Source: Paraphysomonas bandaiensis (lineage: Eukaryota; Chrysophyceae). From it: DNA of 64,000 nucleotides. Made by a program: the position numbers and the translations under genes. Shown piece by piece: positions 43,692 to 54,949 of the stretch. The notes beneath the pieces are model-generated. The model had not been told where the DNA came from. It worked only from the letters and a program-made list of their open reading frames with translations, and did not search any database. The stretch is taken from contig CBFFRP010000164.1 in NCBI GenBank assembly GCA_965644295.1, positions 1 through 64,000 of the forward strand, in the 5' to 3' direction. Numbering within the stretch: the stretch's first letter is position 1; each line of letters starts with the position of its first letter.

Positions 43692-46600
43692 CTATCCGCG
43701 TAGTTTGCTTTGTGCCTTCGCTACAACAGGGTCAACCGTATCTGCGAACCCTTCTCTTCGTTTTTCCCACTTTGCAATAGACTCCTCCACGGCGACACTC
43801 CCTGCATCTTCCGACGACTGTAGTCGCTGCACCACCATAGAGTGCCACTCATCGCGGTTAGTCTTCAAGTGTGTAACAGCATTGATAAGCTTAGGGAAGA
43901 TATGGGTGAGTGCCAAAAAGAAAGGAGCAACAATGAAATCTGTAAAGTTGACAGATAATTCATCTTGGCGAGTGGTATTTCTATCCATGTTGGGTGACAC
44001 CGGTAGGCCCTCACGCTTCTCTCTGTCTCCCTGTGAAAAAAATTCTTCTACGACCAGATCACTCCACTTTTTAGAGACTTTCCAGCATTTCGCAGGATTG
44101 CTTATATCCGCTGTGTGAAGGATGGCCTTGAGGAGAGTCTCGCGATCCTTGTCCTCCAGAGATACCTTCTCGATAGTATCTTCTTTATTGTCTGCAGACA
44201 CTGTAGACGCACATCCACGGCTGTCCAGAGCCATATCATCCATAAACTTTCTCCCAACCAGATCGTCCACATCGCTCTTTAGAGAAAAATGACACGTCAT
44301 GTCAGTAGCCAGAACGATACTTATCATGGTCTTTCGAACGATTTTGTAAGTTGCGTTATCAAGTGATGAAAATATGTTACATTTCGGTTGATTCGCTGTT
44401 TTGAACGCCAGTGCACAGTGATGATTTTCTAGCACACTTATGTCATTGTACTGGATTGCCAAGTTTGTCTTCGCGTTGACGTGGTAGAGGTTATTCGTAC
44501 CAGTATGGTCAAGGTCGTGAATAATTGCTCCTACAACAAGGGCCAAAATATCATGTGACCTTAACAATTCGAAAGCGCCTAGCTCAGACACAAACACGAA
44601 ACATGTCTGGGCCACGTCAGATATGTGGTAATAGTTGTGGTATGGGTTATTATGTCGGGTCATAAACTCCTGTACTTTATCCATAAAGCACCGCCACACA
44701 GTGGCTTCTATTTCAAATCCATCTGAGAGCCCCAAACTAGACAGAATCATCATCGACAATGGAAGAAGTTCGTGTGGTTCTAAGTCCCAGACATCGAAAT
44801 CCCAGCTATAGCAGTTACGAATTGGATGGTTATTATCCCGGAATATTCCTATCGACATGGGTATATGCCCCCCCTCTCTGGCTACAGAGGGCCACTCCTC
44901 AATAGTAGAAGTCATAATCCGCCTCAATGATCGTTCGAACATAGCAAGAGGAAAGTATTCACCGTCTTCGGAGTCACCATGGTGTACGAGAGCCTGCCCG
45001 TGAAGCTGATGCGATACCATCCAGTCATAGATTTGATGTGCCGTGAATGGCCCTTGGGGTACACCCTCTTTATCCTTGCAGTAGTACCCTCCGCTTTCGG
45101 CAACTGCAAGGCTCAGTACGGGTGGTTCGTTTTCACCCCATACACTCACAGAAAGGCGCTTGAAGCTCATATCAGAGGTTGGAGAGCCAGCCTGAAGCTG
45201 CACAACACTCGCACGACGCGCTTTCAAATTGACCGACTTCTCGCGGGTCAGGATCAGATTTCTCTCTGCAGTTTCTGTAGGCGTGCTCTCTCTCGTATAC
45301 TGCGAGGCTAACCAGTCAAGATGTTGTTGATCCAGAGTGCTGGCCTGTTCTAGAACGTGCTTGAATGGATTCCTCATATCATCGTCCGTGGTGGCATTCT
45401 CGGGGCTAACCCCTAAGTCACTGATTACCTCTCTCAGCTGCCGACATATCCACATTTTGTTCACGCTGCCGGACTCTGCTGTAGCAACAACCTCTCCGGA
45501 GTAGTTATTTACATTTCGGAGAATAGATTGCAGCTTGGATCCTGCCTGCTTCACTTGCACGGACTGGGCCGCAGTGTCCCCCCCGTGTCTGGATCTGCTG
45601 TTCATGCGACGAGCCACGTAACGGTTAGGCCCAGGCCCAACATTATCACTGTCGTCATCAGAAATATCAGAGTCAGGGCTATCCGCGAGTTTCAACAGAA
45701 ATATTAAGTCTTCTATTGTGCCAATTCGACCTGCTGGCGCTGGTACAGGATTCATACTTTTAAGTTCATCTTCTTCTTTCAACTCTGTTCGGATTCTACT
45801 TTTCATTTTGTCTAGTGATCCATCGCTTGCTAGGAGTGACTCCTTCAGATGGGGGCTGAGTACAGCCTCCAAAACAACGCATATTTCTCCACACTGCGGC
45901 TGCTGTGACTCATCAAGAGAGTGGTCATTTCGAGTACGGGTTTCTAGTGGATACCAAGTCCCTTCCACACTGTCATCCGCGGTACTATCAGACGCATTTT
46001 CCACAATTCTCACGTCCGATATTGCCAAATCAATATAACCAATTAAATCATCCGTTAAAAATATGTCCATACTGTTAATAGAAATCGTCAGCTTACTGCA
46101 GAGCCACTGCCGCTGAGATAGTGGAAATTCAAACTTATGCTTGAAAAAGATTTCTTCAGTAGAATCGAATGACAGGTGGCTTCTCATAGATTCGCCATCA
46201 ACGAGCCCCTTCACATAGCAGTTACCAGACCCGTACACATCAGGGCATATAATGTTACGAGCACTTAGAATAGTGACATGAAGCTCCACATCAGACTTCC
46301 CAGCATTAGAATTGGTAGTATTCGCTAAGGAGGCAGGATCTACTATATCGATGGTTTCCTCCGTATCCATATCACACTCCCCTGACAATTCATTCGCGTA
46401 CTTAATCATGTATACCCAGTCTGTGATATCAGCTTCAGAGGCACCGGCAAAGAGAAAACTTCTATTTTCATCCTGACAGCTTTTATCTTTCAAGTACTGT
46501 TGTGCATCAATTCGGAACACAAATTCTTTTTCGTGTTGAACATAACTTGGTTCAATTTGAACAAACGAACCACGGAGAAAAATTACTTGGGTAGGGGTGG

Positions 46601-49600
46601 CGGGAGAGGTGCTGTAATGATGCTTGTCACGATATAATGAAATATTGCCCGGAGTATTCGACGTACTTGCTGTTACCACGCAGTACCTTTGTTTCCAATC
46701 ACCTCCCTGAATTCTACGCTTGATGTTCTTTGTCAGAAAGTTGGTCGTCACCTTCTTCTGGATATCTAGCATGCCTGCTTTGAGAAAAGCAGGTCCCATG
46801 CCGCTGACTGGCATGACTTTTTCCGCGAATATTTTCCTTTGTCGTGCTTCGATATCGGATTTGTGCTTCATTACTAGAGTAGATATTTTCTCCTTTTGCT
46901 CCGTGAGCATGCGGTGAGTCACAAGACTGAACAAAAAGTCTGAAACAAAATGGTAGTTCTGGCTGTAGTCGACAACCTTCTGCAGATTCGGGACCTCTAC
47001 AAGGTAACCAAGCACCAGGAGTCCGTGCATTTCTCGCTGTAGACGGTACTTATGTCCACTTAGAGGATAGCAGTGATAAAGCGATTTCCAGCTAAATTGC
47101 TTGCCTATATGGGCAGCAGTCTTCAGAATCATCTGCTGGCAGCTACTAAGGCGATCTAATAGCGATCCATACGACTTATCGATAGCAACAGGAAGTGGAC
47201 ACGATGCTAATCCGAAGTCCTCAGTTAGACTAACATACACCTCATTGAGTGCTCCCGCGCCCCCTTCGGTAACTCCAGAGGTGGAACTCGTTGTGGTCAT
47301 GATGCTCCCTCTTCTCGCTGCTGCGACAAGACTACCGGCACTGAAAGATCCATCCTCGTTCAGTGTTGGGAGACTCGATCCATCTACGCCGGAAAGGGTA
47401 GTAAACACAAGTACGGGCGGCTGGGCTGCCTGAAGTGTCTCAACAAGCTGGATTATCATCCACGGATTTCCCATGCACTTTTGGTCAACAAGTGTGATGA
47501 TTTGTTCACTGATACTCGTCACATTCCCTCCAAGCTTTGAGAGAAGAAGGTCCTCAGTCTCCTCAGGAGGGAGGCCATCCAGCTTCAAGAAGGTAACACC
47601 AGGGGACCCAGCAAGAGCTTCGTAAACCGAATATGGTCCGCGAAATAAACTTCTGTGCTTAGCTATTGGGCGAAGTGACACAATGAGCATGATAGATGGG
47701 GATCCCAATCCAATGTCCGGGAGCTGAGCGTCCCCTAATATCTTCTGTGTGTCGGCCTTACTTCGAACACCAGCCAATGTTAGCATAAGAATCAAAACCC
47801 ATGACTCATCATCCACTCTGTGTGCATCATCTATCACCACTATGACTTCTTGCTCACACGATATGTTATACAGTAGATAGTAGTATAACTGCAACCGCCG
47901 GCAAGTCTTCTGCGACGCAGAGAGGTCATCAAGAAGGGTTCGCGCCTCCTCTGCAATATCCTCGTATTTATCGCCGTCATTGCGACACTCCTTGAGTAAA
48001 ACCTCTCCGAGTGAGGTTCCCAAAGCCCTGTCTAAAAGAGGACCATCGCATAGCAATTTGTAGCTTCCCCTTTGTAGCATGTCTCGCAGTACCTCAGTTC
48101 GGGTGGAACAGCCATTGTGGCCGCGAAGTGCTTTGCTATCAAGATACTGTTGAATAATCATGCTAAATGGTCCGTAAGCTTCAAGCGAATATGGACTGGC
48201 AGGAGCATAGTATACAGGTGCGGTGTTAGGAATAGTATTTTTGATAAATCTGCCAATCATGTGGGTTTTTCCGACACCTGCCTCACCTTCGATGATGATG
48301 GTGCTCGATTTTCGAGATTCAACGAGTGCGATCTTAGCTTGAAGAAGCGTCCGAAAGGCTAGAGCCAGTCTACTCTGAACCTTCCGTAGCTCTGACTTGC
48401 GGCAAACTATCAGTTCGATAGGATCACCAAACTTCCAGGGGTCATTGAGTGCACTTTTAGCGTCATGATAAAACACAGAAAGCCATTTCATCTTTATCGG
48501 GACATCGGGTAGAAAGAAACGTGTTCCTGATACATTGAGCGCTATCTCGTTCTCTGTGACTGGGGTCGATAGGGCTTTGGCCACAGTGGCAACCTCTATC
48601 ACCTTTCTCCGCAAAGACACAAAGTCAGACACCTCAGATGCAATGATGGGTCGAATGGTAAATGCTTCCGTGAAATCCATGGCTAGGTTATGTGGAACGA
48701 GTACGTGAATTTCAACCGAGGTCCCACTGATCCGATTTAAGCTTCGAAATGATGTCAGCTTTTGCACGGGTGACATGTCCTTTCTCGTGGCACCTGTGCC
48801 GACTGGAAGTTTGAAACTAGTAGTAGATCCGCGCCGGGCCGCGTCAGAGACTTCCCCACCTGGCAGAACCTCGGATCCTGAATTATGGGCGATAGATGCA
48901 CGTAGAATAGACTTACGAGGTCGAGCTAATGGTGCACTTAGTCGCATATGGTCCATCATAGCGTTACTTTGTCGACGAGGAGCATATGAGACACGTTCCG
49001 CGCCACCAAGGCTACTCCCAGGTGAATGCATGCTCTGAGAGCTGGACTGGATAATGTGGGAAGGCCTTGTAGGGGTAAACATACCCTGTAGAGACAGAAG
49101 AGACCGATGAACAACAGCATTCTGCAGCTGCTGCATATGGATGTCGTGATATATGTTTGGTCCCTTAACTCCAGTAATGGTGGTGCAGGCGTCCATGGGA
49201 TACGGGCGGAATACCTTAACTGGCATCGTTTTCCCCTTCACCTTGATTTCGTCGAGCGTCATGAAGTTGAGGGTCCCGTTACATGAGTTCTTCGTTTCCC
49301 AGTCGCACAACACTCCTCCGCCATCAGCATTAGCTTTTTGCATTAGTCGGGCAGAGAGATTCACCGAGTCTCCTAAAACCGTATACTCTCTCCTCGTCTT
49401 TCCGCCGACGACCCCGCAAAATACATCCCCAGTGGTAATACCCACTGATGCAATAAGTCCCAAGTCGTAAAGCCCCTCACAGAGTAGCAGAGAGGCTAGT
49501 ACCGCTCGTGTTGGATCATCATCATGCGACACAGGAGGAAGTCCAAAACACGCGATAAGTGTAGACCCTTTGTCATCCATCAGAAACTTGTTAATTGAAC

Positions 49601-50552
49601 CCTCGTATTGGTACACAGACTTCTGGACGGCCATCAGTACCTCATGAACTTGCACCATAGCCTCGTCGTAGACCGCTGCAGCCAGCAAATGCTGCTCCTT
49701 CAATCCCAGGTTTACGAACAACACACAACAACGTCGCAGTTCGTTTCCCCATTGCTCGTCCTCCGGACTGTCTCGATTAAGGTTAGGGAGGACCGCGCCT
49801 GCAACGTAGCTCTTAATTCTCGTCTCCAGCATGCGGTCCGTATCTGACATATTATTTCGCAAAGTGTTCATCTTTGAAGTTTTACGGACTAGCTTTATCT
49901 TGTTCCGACCATCCATATCAAACCGGGCATAACCATCGGGAAAAATATGATCTGCAGTGACGTACTCGCTGATAATTTTCCACACCTCCTTCGAACACAC
50001 AACCTGACCAGAGACTGATTTGTGCTCCGCACTGAAAGCCTGTATAAGCGGCTCACCCACAGCTAGGTACTCCACACGACCAAACACACCGCCCACGTGC
50101 AACACACTAACTCGACCGAATCCTATACCAATCTTAACACTCAGTTGAACGCCTTCTTCCATTAGAGATTGATCAAGATTTTCTTGAATTGCATATGCGC
50201 ACTGCGCAGCACGACGAACAGTAGTTTCCATGTCACCACTCTGACTCTCTGGCCACAGAACAATCATAGCATCTCCGGCGAACTTAAATACATCCCCACC
50301 ATCACTAGCAATGAGACGGACCATTTGACTGAAGTAAGAATTTAAATGCTTTGCTAAACCCTCCGCACCTTTGCCATTCAGCGCCATTGCCTCACTCAGC
50401 GCAGTAAATCCACTCACATCACAAAACAAGCAAACCGTTTCATATTCTTGACGCCAGGGAACAGTAGGTGTTTTCTTCTGATCACAGTCTTTGATTAGCC
50501 TGTCGACTATCAGTCCCGGCACATAACTCGCCAGACACTCGATAAATTTCAT
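43692..50552 (-). CDS. Soluble-adenylyl-cyclase / NTPase / PH / C2 / GYF / cyclic-nucleotide phosphodiesterase fusion
   Basis: One 2286-codon exon. Cyclase C1, residues 40-215: CLFCDVSGFTAL with metal Asp45, and GDVFKFAGDA with Lys90 and Asp94. Cyclase C2, about 275-460: INKFLMDDKG and ASVGITTGDVFCGVVGG, carrying the Lys and Thr that select ATP in sAC-type enzymes. P-loop NTPase: Walker A GEAGVGKT near 755, Walker B IVVIDDAHR near 904. PH domain about 1262-1400 (GGDWKQRYCVV...DITDWVYMIKYA). C2 about 1417-1560 (DVELHVTILSARNI). GYF-like about 1818-1870 (GYYCKDKEGVPQGPF). Class I phosphodiesterase about 1900-2260: NPYHNYYHISD, HDLDHTGTNN, LHTADISNP, all metal ligands present. Predicted to make and destroy cAMP in one polypeptide and to bind membranes through PH/C2. 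The cyclase/NTPase half is the ADCY10 architecture; the C-terminal half is not part of it. Confidence 0.92.
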   Translation of the reverse strand: MKFIECLASYVPGLIVDRLIKDCDQKKTPTVPWRQEYETVCLFCDVSGFTALSEAMALNGKGAEGLAKHLNSYFSQMVRLIASDGGDVFKFAGDAMIVLWPESQSGDMETTVRRAAQCAYAIQENLDQSLMEEGVQLSVKIGIGFGRVSVLHVGGVFGRVEYLAVGEPLIQAFSAEHKSVSGQVVCSKEVWKIISEYVTADHIFPDGYARFDMDGRNKIKLVRKTSKMNTLRNNMSDTDRMLETRIKSYVAGAVLPNLNRDSPEDEQWGNELRRCCVLFVNLGLKEQHLLAAAVYDEAMVQVHEVLMAVQKSVYQYEGSINKFLMDDKGSTLIACFGLPPVSHDDDPTRAVLASLLLCEGLYDLGLIASVGITTGDVFCGVVGGKTRREYTVLGDSVNLSARLMQKANADGGGVLCDWETKNSCNGTLNFMTLDEIKVKGKTMPVKVFRPYPMDACTTITGVKGPNIYHDIHMQQLQNAVVHRSLLSLQGMFTPTRPSHIIQSSSQSMHSPGSSLGGAERVSYAPRRQSNAMMDHMRLSAPLARPRKSILRASIAHNSGSEVLPGGEVSDAARRGSTTSFKLPVGTGATRKDMSPVQKLTSFRSLNRISGTSVEIHVLVPHNLAMDFTEAFTIRPIIASEVSDFVSLRRKVIEVATVAKALSTPVTENEIALNVSGTRFFLPDVPIKMKWLSVFYHDAKSALNDPWKFGDPIELIVCRKSELRKVQSRLALAFRTLLQAKIALVESRKSSTIIIEGEAGVGKTHMIGRFIKNTIPNTAPVYYAPASPYSLEAYGPFSMIIQQYLDSKALRGHNGCSTRTEVLRDMLQRGSYKLLCDGPLLDRALGTSLGEVLLKECRNDGDKYEDIAEEARTLLDDLSASQKTCRRLQLYYYLLYNISCEQEVIVVIDDAHRVDDESWVLILMLTLAGVRSKADTQKILGDAQLPDIGLGSPSIMLIVSLRPIAKHRSLFRGPYSVYEALAGSPGVTFLKLDGLPPEETEDLLLSKLGGNVTSISEQIITLVDQKCMGNPWMIIQLVETLQAAQPPVLVFTTLSGVDGSSLPTLNEDGSFSAGSLVAAARRGSIMTTTSSTSGVTEGGAGALNEVYVSLTEDFGLASCPLPVAIDKSYGSLLDRLSSCQQMILKTAAHIGKQFSWKSLYHCYPLSGHKYRLQREMHGLLVLGYLVEVPNLQKVVDYSQNYHFVSDFLFSLVTHRMLTEQKEKISTLVMKHKSDIEARQRKIFAEKVMPVSGMGPAFLKAGMLDIQKKVTTNFLTKNIKRRIQGGDWKQRYCVVTASTSNTPGNISLYRDKHHYSTSPATPTQVIFLRGSFVQIEPSYVQHEKEFVFRIDAQQYLKDKSCQDENRSFLFAGASEADITDWVYMIKYANELSGECDMDTEETIDIVDPASLANTTNSNAGKSDVELHVTILSARNIICPDVYGSGNCYVKGLVDGESMRSHLSFDSTEEIFFKHKFEFPLSQRQWLCSKLTISINSMDIFLTDDLIGYIDLAISDVRIVENASDSTADDSVEGTWYPLETRTRNDHSLDESQQPQCGEICVVLEAVLSPHLKESLLASDGSLDKMKSRIRTELKEEDELKSMNPVPAPAGRIGTIEDLIFLLKLADSPDSDISDDDSDNVGPGPNRYVARRMNSRSRHGGDTAAQSVQVKQAGSKLQSILRNVNNYSGEVVATAESGSVNKMWICRQLREVISDLGVSPENATTDDDMRNPFKHVLEQASTLDQQHLDWLASQYTRESTPTETAERNLILTREKSVNLKARRASVVQLQAGSPTSDMSFKRLSVSVWGENEPPVLSLAVAESGGYYCKDKEGVPQGPFTAHQIYDWMVSHQLHGQALVHHGDSEDGEYFPLAMFERSLRRIMTSTIEEWPSVAREGGHIPMSIGIFRDNNHPIRNCYSWDFDVWDLEPHELLPLSMMILSSLGLSDGFEIEATVWRCFMDKVQEFMTRHNNPYHNYYHISDVAQTCFVFVSELGAFELLRSHDILALVVGAIIHDLDHTGTNNLYHVNAKTNLAIQYNDISVLENHHCALAFKTANQPKCNIFSSLDNATYKIVRKTMISIVLATDMTCHFSLKSDVDDLVGRKFMDDMALDSRGCASTVSADNKEDTIEKVSLEDKDRETLLKAILHTADISNPAKCWKVSKKWSDLVVEEFFSQGDREKREGLPVSPNMDRNTTRQDELSVNFTDFIVAPFFLALTHIFPKLINAVTHLKTNRDEWHSMVVQRLQSSEDAGSVAVEESIAKWEKRREGFADTVDPVVAKAQSKLRG

Positions 50553-51012
50553 ACTCTCTAAGTAATATCTCGTCTACCAGTAAGTAACATACATGAACAT
50601 GATAAGATGAGTATAAAATTAATCTGTTATCTATCTAATGCTTTATATTTATTGCTCTTATATTTGAAAGATGGATCTTTGATTGTGTGTATATGTTACA
50701 TAATCAACAATACCAACATATACATATACATATACATATATATATATACTGCTATACATCATGAATTTTAGATATAGCAACAGACGTATATATATCCTGG
50801 CTATATGCATGCCCCATGGTACAAGTGTACGTGTTTTTTAGTGTTGAAATTTTTTGACAATATATCTAATATACAAAAACTGAAATTATATTGATGTGAC
50901 GATTCAAGATATATAAATGGAATGTGGTTGTTGCTGAGTGTGTATTTAGGTAACAAAAAGGTGAATATGATAAAGAGGAATTGTGGTTAGCCAATACATA
51001 ATATACTTGACA
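50553..51012. other. Divergent promoter region, cyclase-PDE / RPS16
   Basis: 460 bp between divergent ATGs. Contains a (TA/CATA) run at 50718-50750 and a TATAAAT near 50912, about 100 bp before the RPS16 start. Confidence 0.4.
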
Positions 51013-51609
<597 letters not shown>

Positions 51610-53586
51610 ACTAGTTCCATCTGCTGCCTTCTTGTTATGCTAACTAAATAACTACTCCATTGCTCATTTAGCGCAGTTACTACAAAACACCGAAGAGTAT
51701 TTGCTTATATAACCACTAGGAAACGCTTCAATGAGCTAGTAACTTTGTTAAGAGATTTCTTGTACAGATTTTGCTGTCGCACTCGTGCCTAAAATAGACG
51801 TGTCCTTGCATAGTATCATGAACACTACAATCTAGTTCAGATCGAGGGTGCAAGTATATGTAATAGCTGTAGAAATCAAACAGTTATAGTATGAGGAGTA
51901 AGACAAAAACAACTGTAAAGTAGTAATTGCATGAGTAATACGTTCTGACCATTGAAATAAGCTAGGAAACAGTATAACAATATATATATCAGGGATAGAG
52001 AAAACTATATTGTTAGATAGCTTTCCATCAATGGTATTGATGGACTTTTTAAACCGGTCCTACAATACTATTGCAATATATTGTATGGTATATATCAATT
52101 CAATATATTGTTCCCTAGCCATGAAGCAAGTTAACTGTACTCTGATATCAACTGCAATTTTATAACTTGACCTTTGAACTTTGGATTAGCTTCACTATTC
52201 ACTATCAACAATTTACAATCATATTAAATATATTTCATAAGAACACTTTATCATAAACTATTTTACAAATACAAAACTGTACTCATCACTATAGATATTT
52301 TTGTGGAAGCCCACGTTCCAAAAATCAAGCTAGAATCAAATTAAAACCCTAATATTTTAGCTGGCTTAACCATAGTCTATGACATTGTGTCATACCAATC
52401 TACGTCACTAAGAGGAATAGTTTGCAATAATTTGCTCACAGATAATCTTTTTTGGATTCTTCTGGTATATAACTCAACAAAGTGATTTCGTAAAATGTAT
52501 CAACAGTCTGCACACCAGTATAGATATAGTGCTACAGTTTGAATGGTCTCACCCGATGATACTTCATGTCTCTATGTTTCGAACACGTATGATAGACCAC
52601 AAATTCAAATTATGCTTGCGGTGCAATTGCAGAAAAATAGACAGCTGCTGACATCACCGACAGTCCCTATCAAATCAAGATCAGAACATCCTGGTATTTA
52701 CCTGCTACCCAATAACACAGAAAATGTTTTCAACTGGCTTACTAAGGCAACAATTCGATGGCATCTTAAACTCAACAAGGAGTGCAGTCGTTCACATCTT
52801 ATGAATCTCTTTTCGCATATGAAATTTAATCTACACTCAGGATTCGCTCTAACTTGAAATCTACAGCAATCGTATGTCAACTGAATGGACACTCGAACCA
52901 GCTGTACTAGGCAAAAGGTTCGCTTTCCCCAGTAAATGCGCTAAACAATCCTAATATAAATTTTGCAAATGGATCAATAGTCATACTGCACCGGGCCAAC
53001 CTCCATTTTTTATTACTCTGACCGCAATACTACTCCATGGTGAATGTGAACATGCCACTGGATCACATCACCCAACTCAAAACATACTGCATGAGAGACT
53101 TGTGGACAAATTATATGATCCCAACTCGGGAGGAACATTCTAACGCTTACGTGATCGTTTTCCCATAAAGCATAATATGAGTTTCTAAACGAGAGTTTCA
53201 ACAGATGGGGTCTCTTCCGTTGAAGGAGAGTTCATACAATGTATGTAGCTTGTGGTAGGGAGTTTTGTCGTGGCTGGACACCTATGATAAGGTTTTAAAG
53301 AGTCACAAGCGCCTCATTATTAAGGTTTCCGACACAATATCGTTTGAGGAATAGTATGACAGTCGGTATCCATCACCACAACAGTTAAAATATTCATGGT
53401 ACTGAACGGTACACCATCTTCATGATGTCGCTCCACGGATGTGGTGGTACGTTCGTAGATACAGAGTGAAATGCAGGCAGGAAAAATCTTGTACTCTTCT
53501 TTGGTATACTGAGCGGGTATACCGTATACCATACACATATACACAGTACAGCAGTATAAGACTCTGCCTGTATGTACATAGACACA
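51610..53586. other. Intergenic region with a small TIR element and an unrecognised ORF
   Basis: 51989-52120 is a short inverted-repeat element. 52543-52857 (+) is an open frame of 104 codons (LYVSNTYDRPQIQIMLAVQL, NNTENVFNWLTKATIRW) that looks protein-like but has no family I know. The following 52900-53130 is readable in pieces with stops, suggesting an old transposon remnant. GGTATACC/TACAGCAGTA phrases at 53515-53558 precede the next gene. Confidence 0.4.
51989..52120. repeat. Short TIR element (~132 bp)
   Basis: The left end cagggatagagaaaactatattg and the right end, reverse complement ggctagggaacaatatattg, are imperfect inverted repeats. The same end sequence occurs alone at 56531-56554 and a related one at 9611-9658. 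Confidence 0.5.
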
Positions 53587-53593
53587 TATATAG
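53587..53593 (+). promoter_or_regulatory. TATA-like box before the 53645 gene
   Basis: tatatag lies 52-58 bp upstream of the ATG at 53645, which favours that ATG as the start. Confidence 0.35.
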
Positions 53594-53644
53594 AGAGGTC
53601 ATTAAAGCATAGTGAGAGCACAGAAATTAATACAAGTAGACATT

Positions 53645-54775
53645 ATGAGCCTCATGGTGGGTCATGTAAATATATGTAATGATAGTTATGAAGATCTTAT
53701 ATTTGTTTTCTTTTCATTTACGGACACTATTCAAGCATTTCCACTGGCTAAAGAGAAGATATCATCACGAGTAGAGAAACCAGTTAGAATACAGCCCACT
53801 GATGTGGAAACAGGGTACTATATGCATGTACATCGGCCTGGCTTCATTGGTCTAATCAGCCCACGCACGCGGCTATCAGCTGGATATGGTTTTTTAGTTC
53901 ACGCAGGCGAAAGATATCATGTCGATATTGCGGATCGCGATGAATTGGGTAACTGTTGTATTGTTGCTACTGAAGGTGAAAATGACCATTTGGATTATCT
54001 CTCTTCGAAGCCATATAGTATTGGAGATATGATTATCAGGCCAACAGCGAAAATGTTGAAACAGGCGATTCATTTTTCTAACCTGAAACTCGACCAGTAT
54101 ATATACCGAGACTACCTTGCTCGACGCCAATCCCAAAGTTCTTCATCTCATGAGACAGCAGATTTTGCGGGAGGTGATTCTTCTATGACTACACCGTCTG
54201 TTACACCGGACCCGATTCCCGAAAGAGAACTTTGGGGTGTGTTCTTTGACCAGGTCTACCAAGCAGGCCTAATAGCACTACAGACGGAGAACTTCATAAG
54301 TTTTGATGATGTAGGGTTCCAAGAACCTTTCCTTTTTATTGGTCTACCAGCACTTTCACTGTTCAACACCATCATTCGCTCTCTACCAGAGCATCAAGGA
54401 CTTCGGCTAGTTGATGGACGTTTGGTCGTGTACGACACTTGTCCAGAAGCCTTCAAAGATATGTTTTCAATGCTATGTGCCACAAAAGAAAAGCTGAAGC
54501 ACACCTCACCTTTATCGGAAGATGAAAAACGGTGGATGCGTCAAGTTTTGCTTTATGCTAGCTCCTCGAAAGATATCCAAGGTATATTTTGTGTAGAACG
54601 GTAATGCTTTTCGTGTCTAATATTGGCGTCTCAAGGAGGAGAAGCAATACCTATTGGCAGGCAAAATGAACTTCGGAAAGCATTCTCGCATCTTGTCGGT
54701 GTGTCAACTCAGCTCACTCAACAGTGCTATTTCAAAGAGAACTTCTTGGCAGTTTTGGAACATTTAGAGAGTTGA
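53645..54775 (+). CDS. Unknown protein with a weakly dUTPase-like N-terminal half
   Basis: Exons 53645-54581 and 54636-54775, joined in phase across a 54-bp intron (CAAG|GTATAT ... CTCAAG|GAGGAG); about 358 residues. I do not recognise the family. The N-terminal half has a beta-rich segment (GYYMHVHRPGFIGLISPRTR, LSAGYGFLVHAGERYHVDIA, YSIGDMIIRP) whose PRTRLS/HAGE/GDxI spacing recalls the trimeric dUTPase/dCTP-deaminase fold, but the catalytic Asp-Tyr motif is not visible. A Ser-rich linker (QSQSSSSHETADF) leads to a helical C-terminal half (ELWGVFFDQVYQAGLIALQT, LVDGRLVVYDTCPEAFKDMF). The start is chosen as the first in-frame ATG after a TATA-like box. The first 20 or so residues may hide another short intron. 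Confidence 0.6.
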
Positions 54776-54949
54776 AGATGCCAATGTTAGGTTGAAAGTG
54801 TATATATATTGAAGGCAGTAGTGTTTATATAATTTCTTCAGCCACTATATTTTAATGATTTTTGTTATAGCTGGTCCACATAGTTGCTAAGTTTAACACT
54901 AAAATTTATATATGGTTTAAGCCAATCATGCGCCATATATGGATGAGTA
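54776..54949. other. Short intergenic stretch
   Basis: Nothing recognised. Confidence 0.4.
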
